Shown piece after piece: positions 50,098 through 57,634 of a DNA stretch of 64,000 nt. The first letter of the stretch is position 1, and each line of letters begins with the position of its first letter. Below the pieces are notes generated by a model. The model had not been told where the DNA came from. It made no database searches and saw only the letters and a program-made list of their open reading frames with translations. The position numbers were made by a program, and so were the translations under genes. The DNA comes from an uncultured Oscillospiraceae bacterium (GTDB lineage Bacteria; Bacillota; Clostridia; Oscillospirales; Acutalibacteraceae), in the NCBI GenBank assembly GCA_900555015.1, contig USJL01000002.1:1-64000 (forward strand), in the 5' to 3' direction.

Positions 50098-52053
50098 ATG
50101 TCAAAAACAACAGAAAAGGTTAAAGGAATGGTTAGTTCCTTTAAAGAGCATTGGAATACTCCGCCGGAAGGCAGATATATTCCGTTTAAAGAAATTTTCG
50201 CTTACAGCGTGGGCGGTATCGGTGTTAAATCGGTAATTTATATTGTTTATGATATAGGGTTGTCGGCAACAAGTCTTCTTGCCGGTTCGGCATTGGGTCT
50301 TAAAAACGGCGACCTTGTTAAATTAAGTTTAATTGCCACAATTATAGGCATGTTTTTAGGTCCTATAAGGGGCCTTATAATTGATAACACAAGAAGCAGT
50401 AAAGGTAAATTCAGACCGTATTTGCTTTATGCGGGTATTCCGTCGGGAATTATAGTAACCGTTTTTGCCTTTTTGCCGTTTAATTCAATGAATTACAGTC
50501 AAAGGCTGTGGGCTTTGTTTATAACGTATATGTTGTTGCAGTTGTGTTATCCGTTTTATGACCAGGCTTATACCACTTTGGTTCAGGTAATGAGTCCGAA
50601 TTCAACAGAACGTGCGGATGTTATAACGGTTTCAACCTTTATTTATTCACTTGCTCCCACAATTAAAGGCTTTATTGTTCCTGTTATTGCAGGCTTTACA
50701 GGGGGACTTGAGCATATTGACGCTTATCGTGTTATTATGCCGATATTCGGACTGGGTGGTGCATTAATCGGCATTTTAAGTTATAAAGGCACAAAAGAAA
50801 GAATAATTGTTTCAAAAGATTATACTCCAAAAGTTCCGTTTTTTAAGGGAATCGGCGCAGGTATTGCAAATAAATATCAATGGGCACGCTCGCTTACATC
50901 TTGGTTTATTTTGCTTCAGGCAGGCGTTGGCAATATAACAACATGGTATTTTTATTACGGAATTAAAGATGTCCTTAATCTTTCTACAGAGCAACAGGGT
51001 GTTTTAAACGGCACTTTGATGACTGTTTTCGGTGCCGCTGCCACTCCTGCCATGTTTCTTTCGCCTTTCTTAATAAGAAAAATGGGCAAACGTAATTATT
51101 ACATAATGTATATGGTATGCAGCACTTTGTGCTTTGTTGGCATGTATTTGTTTATTGAACAAATTTGGGTGTTGTTTGCCTTTGTTTGGATAAGAGGTTT
51201 CTTTAATACATTTACAATTATTGCCGACGGTGCAATGAATGCCGATGTGCTGGATTATCAGCAATATAAAACAGGCGAAAGGCTTGAGGGTCTTATGAGC
51301 CAGTTTGTGGGTATTATCGGCACATTCGTTTCTATGGGTGTTACATATTTTACTCAAACAATCGTTATGCAAAATCATTTCGGTTTAACTGATAATTACG
51401 ACGATTTGTATATGGCGTCTTTCCGTGAGCCGCTTTCAAAGGGCATGATTGTTATTGCTATTGTAGGTTATGTGCTTGCCCTTATTCCGTTTATTACAAT
51501 GTATACTTTAACAGAGGAAGAACACGAATCTCATATAAAGGTACTTAAAATTCGTGCCGCTTTGGAAGATTATGCCACAAACAGTCTTTCTGAAGGCGAG
51601 CTTGAAGAGGCAAAGGAAATATATGCTTGTGCAGTTCGTGATTTGGCACAGTGTAAGGAAAAAATATTATCCGCAAAAGGTAAAGAAAAAAGAAAATTGC
51701 AAAATCAAATTAAGGCTTTGGAAATAGTTGTTAATGAAAAAAATCGTTTTTCAGAGCCTAAAATGGTTAAAAAAACAAATAAAGCACAAGAATTGTTATC
51801 TCATACGGTTGAGGAACTTTATAATATCAGCGAACCGTCTATGGATAAATACAATGCCGCAAATGCAATGAGTGAAAATACAAAGGAAGAAGCAAAAGCC
51901 AAAGCGGCCGCTTTGAAAGAGGCTTCAAAGGAACTTGATAAGTTTAATAAAAAGGCTTATGAATATATTCAGGCAAGAAAACTTGTTAAGCAGCTTGAAT
52001 ATTATGCGCATTGGAATTCTATTTTTAATGAAACTGCCTCTGTTGCAGATTAA
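50098..52053 (+). CDS. GPH-family transporter with a coiled-coil tail
   Basis: A 651-residue protein. Residues up to about 475 form a 12-helix GPH/MFS symporter (GPIRGLIIDNTRSSKGKFRP as loop motif, NADVLDYQQYKTGERLEGL in the second half). The remaining ~175 residues are hydrophilic, rich in Lys, Glu and Ala, and predicted helical or coiled coil (EEAKAKAAALKEASKELDKF); they show no PTS IIA signature, unlike the tail of the LacS transporters. The tail ends in a segment with LVKQLEYYAHWNSIF. It is likely a regulatory or partner-binding extension. Single-gene unit with own promoter and terminator. Confidence 0.88.
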   Translation: MSKTTEKVKGMVSSFKEHWNTPPEGRYIPFKEIFAYSVGGIGVKSVIYIVYDIGLSATSLLAGSALGLKNGDLVKLSLIATIIGMFLGPIRGLIIDNTRSSKGKFRPYLLYAGIPSGIIVTVFAFLPFNSMNYSQRLWALFITYMLLQLCYPFYDQAYTTLVQVMSPNSTERADVITVSTFIYSLAPTIKGFIVPVIAGFTGGLEHIDAYRVIMPIFGLGGALIGILSYKGTKERIIVSKDYTPKVPFFKGIGAGIANKYQWARSLTSWFILLQAGVGNITTWYFYYGIKDVLNLSTEQQGVLNGTLMTVFGAAATPAMFLSPFLIRKMGKRNYYIMYMVCSTLCFVGMYLFIEQIWVLFAFVWIRGFFNTFTIIADGAMNADVLDYQQYKTGERLEGLMSQFVGIIGTFVSMGVTYFTQTIVMQNHFGLTDNYDDLYMASFREPLSKGMIVIAIVGYVLALIPFITMYTLTEEEHESHIKVLKIRAALEDYATNSLSEGELEEAKEIYACAVRDLAQCKEKILSAKGKEKRKLQNQIKALEIVVNEKNRFSEPKMVKKTNKAQELLSHTVEELYNISEPSMDKYNAANAMSENTKEEAKAKAAALKEASKELDKFNKKAYEYIQARKLVKQLEYYAHWNSIFNETASVAD

Positions 52054-52071
52054 GTGATTGCTTGTAAAATT

Positions 52072-52105
52072 AAGGACTCCCCATGTTATAAAGGGGAGTC
52101 CTTTT
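52072..52105 (+). terminator. Terminator of the long GPH transporter gene
   Basis: AAGGACTCCCC pairs with GGGGAGTCCTT, followed by TT and a T-rich stretch. Confidence 0.88.
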
Positions 52106-52154
52106 CGTTTCACGGCTTTATTTAAATATAAACTGCAATTTGTATTTATCAGTT

Positions 52155-52182
52155 AAAATATAGCGTAAACACACTATATTTT
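52155..52182. repeat. AAAATATAG/CTATATTTT inverted repeat
   Basis: Perfect nine-base arms with a ten-base centre lie directly upstream of the -35 element of the DUF4417 gene, a plausible operator position. Confidence 0.4.
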
Positions 52183-52191
52183 AAAAAATGC

Positions 52192-52220
52192 TTGACAAAA
52201 GCGAAGTTCATCTGTAATCT
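52192..52220 (+). promoter_or_regulatory. Promoter of the DUF4417 locus
   Basis: TTGACA, 17 bases, TAATCT; the -10 element is imperfect. AAAGGGAT precedes the ATG. Confidence 0.55.
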
Positions 52221-52248
52221 GTGAGCTTATCCTTAAAGGGATAAAAAT

Positions 52249-53559
52249 ATGATTGGAGATGATTTTATTACAAGCTATGAATTCAGAAACGATACAATGT
52301 TTTTGAGAAATCAATTTAAAAGCGTTGGTATGTTCAAACTGCCGCTTGTTAAAAAACAAGAAATCAGTCTTGAAGATGTAAACTTAATAGGTTATGATAA
52401 AATTAATCAAAGTAATGATTATAAAAGTATAGTACATTTCTTTCTTGACGATTATAAGTTTGAGAGCATATACAACAATCCTGAAAAGAAAATAGAAGCG
52501 TTAAAGCAATTTAAGGCGGTGCTTACACCTGATTTCAGCATGTTTGTTGAAATGCCTATTGCATTGCAACTTCTTGCCGCATTTAAAAACAGGTGGGTCG
52601 GTGCTTATTTACAAGAGAAGGGGATAAAGGTGATTCCGACCGTTCGTTGGGGCGATTTAACAAGCTTTAATTTCTGCATTGACGGAATTGAAAAAGGCAG
52701 TATAGTTGCCGTTTCGACGATAGGTGTGAAAAAGCAAAAATCTCATTTTATGCTTGGCTACAATGAAATGTTAAGCAGAATTAAGCCGAGTAAAATTATT
52801 TGCTACGGCAAGCCTTTTGATGAAATGAAAGGCGATATAATCGAGGTTGATTATGCCCAAACGAATAATTTGCAAAAATCAAACACCGATTTGTATATCA
52901 AAACCTTTTACGGTTATGTTGATAACACATATGTGAAAGGCGGCGGCTCTGCAAGCGGTCAAAACTCCGGCAATCCTGAGCCGGAACAGACCTGGACTCC
53001 GAAAGACAAAGAATCAGAAAGATTTTTAGGCAAACCGGGAGAAATAAAAGAAACGTTTGATAAAAACGGTGAACGAAGGATAACAAAAATAGGCGAAAAT
53101 GGAAAAGCTGTCAAAGAAAGACACTATTCTGATCATAAAAAAGGACACAAGCATTCTAATCCACACGACCATAATATTGATTGGAGCAATGGATATCCAA
53201 ATTTATCTTCACCGATAAATTATTCAAAAGATAACATTCCCGAATTTAAATCAAAGGAGATATTAAAAATGTATGTCAAAAACGATCATATCCTTGAATA
53301 TCCCAAATACAGGGATTTAAACGATTTTAAGGAAAGTTTAATTCACGGCAGAGAAATTCAAATCAAATGGGACGGAATTGAATATTCGATTGAATACGAA
53401 GACGATTCTATGAATGATTTCTCCATATGCGAAGCAAACAAACCCGAAACAGAAGTTCATTTTAAATCTGTTGAAGAATTATTAAATTCAAAATTAAATT
53501 TAAATATTTTTCTCAAGGATATAATTACAAAAGCAGAAATCACTTGGAGAAATATTTAA
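52249..53559 (+). CDS. DUF4417 protein fused to a small C-terminal module
   Basis: A 436-residue protein with three parts. Residues 1-205 are a DUF4417 domain (VHFFLDDYKFESIYNNPEK, IPTVRWGDLTSFNFCIDGI, IICYGKPF), a family common in phages and mobile regions without known function. After a Gly/Ser linker (231-245) comes a His-rich stretch (RHYSDHKKGHKHSNPHDHNI, 291-310). The module at 356-436 (DFKESLIHGREIQIKWDGIE, YSIEYEDD) is paralogous to the small protein encoded directly downstream. An internal ribosome binding site and ATG allow the module to be made alone. The design recalls a toxin-type protein with immunity-like modules, which is inference. Confidence 0.8.
   Translation: MIGDDFITSYEFRNDTMFLRNQFKSVGMFKLPLVKKQEISLEDVNLIGYDKINQSNDYKSIVHFFLDDYKFESIYNNPEKKIEALKQFKAVLTPDFSMFVEMPIALQLLAAFKNRWVGAYLQEKGIKVIPTVRWGDLTSFNFCIDGIEKGSIVAVSTIGVKKQKSHFMLGYNEMLSRIKPSKIICYGKPFDEMKGDIIEVDYAQTNNLQKSNTDLYIKTFYGYVDNTYVKGGGSASGQNSGNPEPEQTWTPKDKESERFLGKPGEIKETFDKNGERRITKIGENGKAVKERHYSDHKKGHKHSNPHDHNIDWSNGYPNLSSPINYSKDNIPEFKSKEILKMYVKNDHILEYPKYRDLNDFKESLIHGREIQIKWDGIEYSIEYEDDSMNDFSICEANKPETEVHFKSVEELLNSKLNLNIFLKDIITKAEITWRNI
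53253..53271 (+). promoter_or_regulatory. Internal ribosome binding site and start inside the DUF4417 gene
   Basis: AAAGGAG at 53253-53259 stands nine bases before an in-frame ATG at 53269 (Met341). Translation from here gives a 96-residue protein that contains just the C-terminal module, matching in size the separate 85-residue paralogue downstream. It may mark an old gene start kept after a gene fusion, or real dual expression. Confidence 0.6.
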
Positions 53560-53576
53560 AAACAGGAGTGGTCAAA

Positions 53577-53834
53577 ATGGATAATGTTTACGACGGCAAT
53601 TTTAAGAGTAAAGAGGAATTTGAATCTGTAATCGGCAGAGGGTGTGAATTAGGTTTTGAATGGAAAGGTCACGAATACTGCATTTTTAAGCAAAATGATA
53701 ATACATGGTTTTTCTGCTTTACAGGTACTGATCCAAGCAAGGATATTTCCTTAAAAACTCTTGATGATGTTATGAATTATGAAATTGACGGAGAAAGGCT
53801 TGTTGATATTTGCACAAAATTTACGGTTATTTAA
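53577..53834 (+). CDS. Small paralogue of the DUF4417 C-terminal module
   Basis: An 85-residue acidic protein, MDNVYDGNFKSKEEFESVIG and onward. It aligns along its length with residues 356-436 of the preceding protein: DFKESLIHG against EFESVIGRG, IKWDGIEYSI against FEWKGHEYCI, and KSVEELLN against KTLDDVMN. AGGAGTGG lies before the ATG, 17 bases after the previous stop, so it is the next gene of the operon. I do not know its function. Tandem small paralogues behind a larger protein are typical for immunity genes, but no toxin activity is shown here. Confidence 0.78.
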   Translation: MDNVYDGNFKSKEEFESVIGRGCELGFEWKGHEYCIFKQNDNTWFFCFTGTDPSKDISLKTLDDVMNYEIDGERLVDICTKFTVI

Positions 53835-53905
53835 AGAACATTTTAATTTTCATAAAAACTATTTATAATAAGCTTTTACTGAATTACCATTCTACTACTT
53901 AAAAT

Positions 53906-54007
53906 GTGCTGTTAAGCAGAATTAAGCCGAGTAAAATTATTTTTTACGGCAAGCCACTCAGGGAAATAATTGACGATGTTTTTATAGGTTTTGATGATAG
54001 GGGATAA
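53906..54007 (+). pseudogene. Decayed DUF4417 fragment
   Basis: About 34 codons in one frame read LLSRIKPSKIIFYGKPLREI and continue to a TAA stop. The stretch 53910-53955 matches 52769-52814 in the DUF4417 gene at 44 of 46 bases, but the sequence after it differs, encoding another DUF4417-like C-terminal end (VFIGFDDRG). An in-frame TAA stands just upstream and nothing of the N-terminal part remains. It is the remnant of a second DUF4417 gene or of a duplication between copies. Confidence 0.75.
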
Positions 54008-54079
54008 CAAGTAAGTTGTTAAATTAAAATGCTTGGCAGTGTTGCTAATTATGAAATTTACAATATTATCTTCTGTTTA

Positions 54080-54107
54080 TTGATAGTTTAAAATTAAGTG
54101 ATATAAT
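54080..54107 (+). promoter_or_regulatory. Promoter of the EamA transporter gene
   Basis: TTGATA, 16 bases, TATAAT; a short leader leads to AAGGGG. Confidence 0.75.
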
Positions 54108-54130
54108 TAAACTTTAAGGGGATGAATATT

Positions 54131-54994
54131 ATGTGGATTATGCTTGCATTCGGTTCGGCATTTTTTGCCGGCGTAACGTCAATACTTGCAAAATGCGGCA
54201 TTAAAAAAACAGATTCAAATGTTGCAACGGCAGTAAGAACAATAGTTGTTTTGGCTTTTTCGTGGCTTATGGTATTTATTGTAGGCTCCCAAAGCACAAT
54301 TAAAAGCATAGACGGCAGGGGATGGCTGTTTCTTGTTCTTTCAGGTTTGGCAACAGGCGCTTCTTGGCTTTGCTATTTTAAAGCTTTGCAAACAGGAGAT
54401 ATTAATAAAGTTGTTCCCATTGATAAATCAAGTACAATTTTAACTGTCTTGCTTGCTTTTATATTTTTCAACGAATCCGTAACTGTTGTTAAGGCTGTTG
54501 CTGTAGTGATTATGGCTGTTGGTACATTTCTGATGATAGAGAAAAAAGATGTTAAGCAAAATGAAAGCGAATTTAAAAGGTCTTGGCTTATTTTTGCTGT
54601 ACTTTCCGCTGTTTTTGCTTCATTAAGTTCACTTTTGGCAAAAGCCGGTATGAATAATGTGGAGTCAAATTTAGGCACGGCAATAAGAACGGCAGTTGTT
54701 CTTGTTATGGCGTGGATTGTTGTTTTTGTAACTAAAAAACAAGGCGAAATAAAGAAAATCGAAAAAAAAGAGCTGGCATTTATTTTGCTCTCCGGTTTGG
54801 CAACGGGTGCTTCTTGGCTTTGCTATTTTAAGGCGTTAAAAGACGGTCAGGCAAGCGTTGTTGTTCCTATAGATAAATTAAGCATACTCGTCAGCATTTT
54901 ATTTTCTTACATAGTATTTAAAGAAAAGCTGACAAAAAAATCTTTGCTCGGTTTAATTTTAATAGTTGCCGGCACATTAATGATGATAATTTAA
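54131..54994 (+). CDS. EamA-family (DMT) transporter
   Basis: A 287-residue drug/metabolite transporter with ten helices in two repeated EamA halves. The halves share LSGLATGASWLCYFKAL almost word for word, followed by VVPIDK in both, which shows internal duplication. Members export or import small metabolites such as amino acids; the substrate is unknown. The ATG at 54131 is ten bases from AAGGGG and is preferred over the ATG at 54122, which would sit on the ribosome binding site. It is a single gene between the DUF4417 remnant and a terminator. Confidence 0.9.
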   Translation: MWIMLAFGSAFFAGVTSILAKCGIKKTDSNVATAVRTIVVLAFSWLMVFIVGSQSTIKSIDGRGWLFLVLSGLATGASWLCYFKALQTGDINKVVPIDKSSTILTVLLAFIFFNESVTVVKAVAVVIMAVGTFLMIEKKDVKQNESEFKRSWLIFAVLSAVFASLSSLLAKAGMNNVESNLGTAIRTAVVLVMAWIVVFVTKKQGEIKKIEKKELAFILLSGLATGASWLCYFKALKDGQASVVVPIDKLSILVSILFSYIVFKEKLTKKSLLGLILIVAGTLMMII

Positions 54995-55020
54995 AAATTT
55001 TTATATTTAAAGGTAAAATA

Positions 55021-55059
55021 AAAACCGTCGCTCGTTATTTGAGCGGCGGTTTTGTTGTT
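55021..55059. terminator. Bidirectional terminator
   Basis: AAAACCGTCGCTC pairs with GAGCGGCGGTTTT (one G-U) and is flanked by T-rich runs on both strands. Serves the EamA gene and the convergent alr-proX operon. Confidence 0.82.
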
Positions 55060-55064
55060 ATAAA

Positions 55065-55619
55065 CTATTCTTCTGCTTCGTATTTCGGCATATTAACAAC
55101 GGTTGGAATATGTTTTACGGCAGGAAGAAATTTTTCCATAATATCTGCCGTTTTAATTTTCAGGCTGGATGTGCATACACACGGGTGACAGCCAAAATAT
55201 TCACTTTCCATAACAGGCTTGTCAATTAAAAGCCGAACTTTATTTTCTTTGTCGTTCATAAGTCCCATAACAGATACGGCACCGGGCTTTATGTTTAAAT
55301 ATTTTTCCATAAATTCGGCGTCGGCAAAGGAAAGGCGTGAACATCCTATTTGCTTTGTTATGTCTTTTGTTTTAAAAGGTTTGTCGCCGGGCATCATAAG
55401 CAAATAAAATTCTGTTTTTTGCCTGTTGCAAAGAAAAAGGTTTTTGCAAATAACAGTGTTTAAAACACGGTCAATTTCATTGCATTTTTCCATTGTGTTT
55501 GCTTCTTCGTGGTCTGTTCTTAAATATTCAATACCCAAAGAATCAAGTAAATCATAAACTTTTATTTCTTTCTCAAGCCTGCCGCTTGTGTCGGCAGGGC
55601 GCCCTTTTTGTAATTCCAT
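55065..55619 (-). CDS. proX: Prolyl-tRNA editing protein of the ProX/YbaK type
   Basis: A 184-residue free-standing aminoacyl-tRNA deacylase of the YbaK/ProX superfamily, which clears mischarged tRNA (Ala-tRNA-Pro or similar). Marks: GRLEKEIKVYDLLDSLGIEY at the start, TDHEEANTMEKC, KNLFLCN and GCHPCVCTSSLKIKTADI, the C-terminal loop of ProX in which Asn is usual and Cys stands here (CVCTSS). The ATG at 55619 is used; a GTG three codons upstream is also possible. It follows alr by 29 bases on the same strand. Confidence 0.88.
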   Translation of the reverse strand: MELQKGRPADTSGRLEKEIKVYDLLDSLGIEYLRTDHEEANTMEKCNEIDRVLNTVICKNLFLCNRQKTEFYLLMMPGDKPFKTKDITKQIGCSRLSFADAEFMEKYLNIKPGAVSVMGLMNDKENKVRLLIDKPVMESEYFGCHPCVCTSSLKIKTADIMEKFLPAVKHIPTVVNMPKYEAEE

Positions 55620-55648
55620 ATTATTCACAGTCTTTCAGCGTTAAATGC

Positions 55649-56800
55649 TTAATACATATAGTTTATATATTCAATCATTTTACCGTCTTTATAAAAAGTT
55701 CTGGGAACTCTTCTTGAAATGCGGCAGGGCAGTTCATAATTAAATGAACCTGCGGCTTCCGAAACTTCTTCCATTGTAAGTCGGGCATCGCCGTCCTTAC
55801 CTACAAGAGTAACTTTTGTGCCGATTTTTATATCGTCAATATCTGTAACATCCACCATAAATTGGTCCATACACACTCTTCCTAAAATAGGGGCGTATTT
55901 TCCGTTAATAATAACTTTGCCTATGTTTGAAAGGCTTCTTGGATACCCGTCTGCATAACCTACGGGAATTGTGGCAACAACGGTGTTTTTTGTTGTAACA
56001 TATGTGCCGCCGTAAGAAATTTCTCTGCCTGCCTCCAACGTTTTTAAGTGGGAAATGTGTGAAAGCCAGCTCATAACAGGTTTAACGGAAAGCAGGCTTT
56101 TGTCTACTTCATGTGATGGGTATAATCCGTATAAAATAATGCCCATTCTGCACATATCGTAATGCTTTTCAAAATTCATTATACCTGCCGAATTGTTAAG
56201 GTGTTTAATCGGAATTTCAATGTCTCTTTTTTTAAGCATATCAACAAAACGGTCAAATTTATTTTGCTGGGCTATTGATTTATCAAGATTTTCTTCATCT
56301 GCCGTTGCAAAGTGAGAAAACAATCCTTCCGCTTCAATGTTTGGAAGCTGTGTGATTTTTTTACAAATATCGGCACTTTCTTCGTTTACCTGAAAGCCTA
56401 TGCGGCTCATTCCCGTGTCTATACAAAAATGAAAGGGAACCGTTTTGTTTTGGCGTACCGCTTCATCGGACAGTGCTTTTGCACTTTCGTATGAAAAAAC
56501 AGGGATTCGTATATCGTATTTAACGGCAATGTCATATGCACCGGTAAATACATACCCCAAAACAAGCACAGGCTTTTTAATACCGGCTTTTTTTAATTCA
56601 ACCGCTTCTTCAATGCATGCAACACCAAAAAAATCCGCTTTGTCATCAAGCATTTTGCTTATTTCAACGGCACCGTGGCCGTATGCGTCTGCTTTAACAA
56701 CACATAAAATTTTAACGTCTTTCGGCAGTTTGTTTCTTGTGTTTATGTAGTTATATTCAACTGCGTTTAAATCTATTGCAGCTTCTGTTCTGAACATCAT
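55649..56800 (-). CDS. alr: Alanine racemase
   Basis: A 383-residue PLP-dependent racemase making D-alanine for peptidoglycan. The PLP lysine is Lys36 in CVVKADAYGHG, and the N-terminal barrel continues with FHFCIDTGMSRIGF and GLFSHFATADEE. The catalytic tyrosine of the C-terminal domain lies in REISYGGTYVT-type sequence or in GYADGYPRSLSN, and GRVCMDQFMVDVTD is the family signature. I place the start at ATG 56800; a TTG four codons upstream would also fit. It has its own promoter and leads the alr-proX operon. Confidence 0.95.
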   Translation of the reverse strand: MMFRTEAAIDLNAVEYNYINTRNKLPKDVKILCVVKADAYGHGAVEISKMLDDKADFFGVACIEEAVELKKAGIKKPVLVLGYVFTGAYDIAVKYDIRIPVFSYESAKALSDEAVRQNKTVPFHFCIDTGMSRIGFQVNEESADICKKITQLPNIEAEGLFSHFATADEENLDKSIAQQNKFDRFVDMLKKRDIEIPIKHLNNSAGIMNFEKHYDMCRMGIILYGLYPSHEVDKSLLSVKPVMSWLSHISHLKTLEAGREISYGGTYVTTKNTVVATIPVGYADGYPRSLSNIGKVIINGKYAPILGRVCMDQFMVDVTDIDDIKIGTKVTLVGKDGDARLTMEEVSEAAGSFNYELPCRISRRVPRTFYKDGKMIEYINYMY

Positions 56801-56854
56801 TTTATCACTCAACCGTAATTATAATTTTGTTTGGTGCAAAAAGCACCTTTTTAT

Positions 56855-56883
56855 ATGATACTATTTTGTAAATCTGTTTTCAA
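56855..56883 (-). promoter_or_regulatory. Promoter of alr-proX
   Basis: TTGAAA, 17 bases, TATCAT on the minus strand. A short GGTGC/GCACC hairpin (56833-56847) follows in the leader. Confidence 0.72.
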
Positions 56884-56902
56884 TAGTATATGCCTTAAAA
56901 TG

Positions 56903-56944
56903 TTTAAAAATAAACAGCGCAGTAAGGAAAACACCAAACTGCGC
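56903..56944 (-). terminator. Terminator of the TetR gene
   Basis: On the minus strand GCGCAGT pairs with ACTGCGC and is followed by GTTTATTTTT. Confidence 0.75.
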
Positions 56945-56950
56945 CGATTG

Positions 56951-57484
56951 TTATGCAAGAAAATTGTCAAAAACGGTTCTGCTCATTCTTTCAGCATAAT
57001 CTTCAATATCAATTTCTTTTTTGCCTGTTATTGATGAAACAATAAGCCCTGTTATTGCGTTAGACATAAACTCAATAATAAATTTAGTGTCTTCTGTTGA
57101 ATAATGGCTGTTTTTAACAAGCTTTGAATAAAATGCAAAAATGTATTCCGTGGTGCTGTTTCTTAACAATTTAACAGTGTACGGAAAAAGTGAAGAGTTA
57201 AAATACTTGTTAATGAAAAACTTGTTTTCTTTAATGTATGTTAAGTAGCAAATAGTAGCGTCTTTAACGTTAGAAGCGCTTTTTGCACTTGCAAGGCATT
57301 GATTTGTTTTTTCCTTAACGCTCCAATTAATAAGCGCTTCAATATCGGAAAAATGATAATAAAATGTTTGCCTGCTTATGTTGCATTTTGAAACAAGCAT
57401 TGTAACTGTTATTTTATCAAGGTCGTATTCTTCCAATAATTCTGTAAATTTAGAAAGAATTAAAGCTTTTGTTGATTTAGACAT
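56951..57484 (-). CDS. TetR-family regulator (DhaS-like)
   Basis: A 177-residue regulator. The N-terminal HTH reads KITVTMLVSKCNISRQTFYYHFSD, typical of TetR proteins; the C-terminal ligand domain (IIEFMSNAITGLIVSS) resembles the TetR_C group around DhaS-like regulators. AGGTG precedes the ATG at 57484; a GTG three codons earlier overlaps that site. It is a single gene with terminator, followed by alr on the same strand. It probably controls itself via the dyad at its promoter; other targets are unknown. Confidence 0.87.
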   Translation of the reverse strand: MSKSTKALILSKFTELLEEYDLDKITVTMLVSKCNISRQTFYYHFSDIEALINWSVKEKTNQCLASAKSASNVKDATICYLTYIKENKFFINKYFNSSLFPYTVKLLRNSTTEYIFAFYSKLVKNSHYSTEDTKFIIEFMSNAITGLIVSSITGKKEIDIEDYAERMSRTVFDNFLA

Positions 57485-57516
57485 TTTTTTCACCTGAAAA
57501 TGATTTTTTATTTATC

Positions 57517-57552
57517 GCATTGTATGCTAACACAAATAAGGTTAAAAGGCAA
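57517..57552 (-). promoter_or_regulatory. Promoter and dyad of the TetR gene
   Basis: TTGCCT, 17 bases, TAGCAT on the minus strand. GCAT-TGT-ATGC (57517-57527) overlaps the -10 element, a position expected for autorepression. Both elements are modest. Confidence 0.45.
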
Positions 57553-57585
57553 CAATAAATTAAAAATTTTACAAATTGTTGATAA

Positions 57586-57619
57586 TTGTAAAAACCGCCC
57601 GAATAAATTCGAGCAGTTT
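57586..57619 (-). terminator. Terminator of the hydrogenase gene
   Basis: On the minus strand AAACTGCTCGAA pairs with TTCGGGCGGTTT with two G-U pairs, then TTTTTAC. Confidence 0.78.
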
Positions 57620-57634
57620 CGACAAAGTGTAAAA

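Noticed and set aside
52249..54007. Prophage or integrative element around the DUF4417 locus
   Set aside because: No integrase, structural phage gene, attachment repeat or tRNA border is visible on either side.
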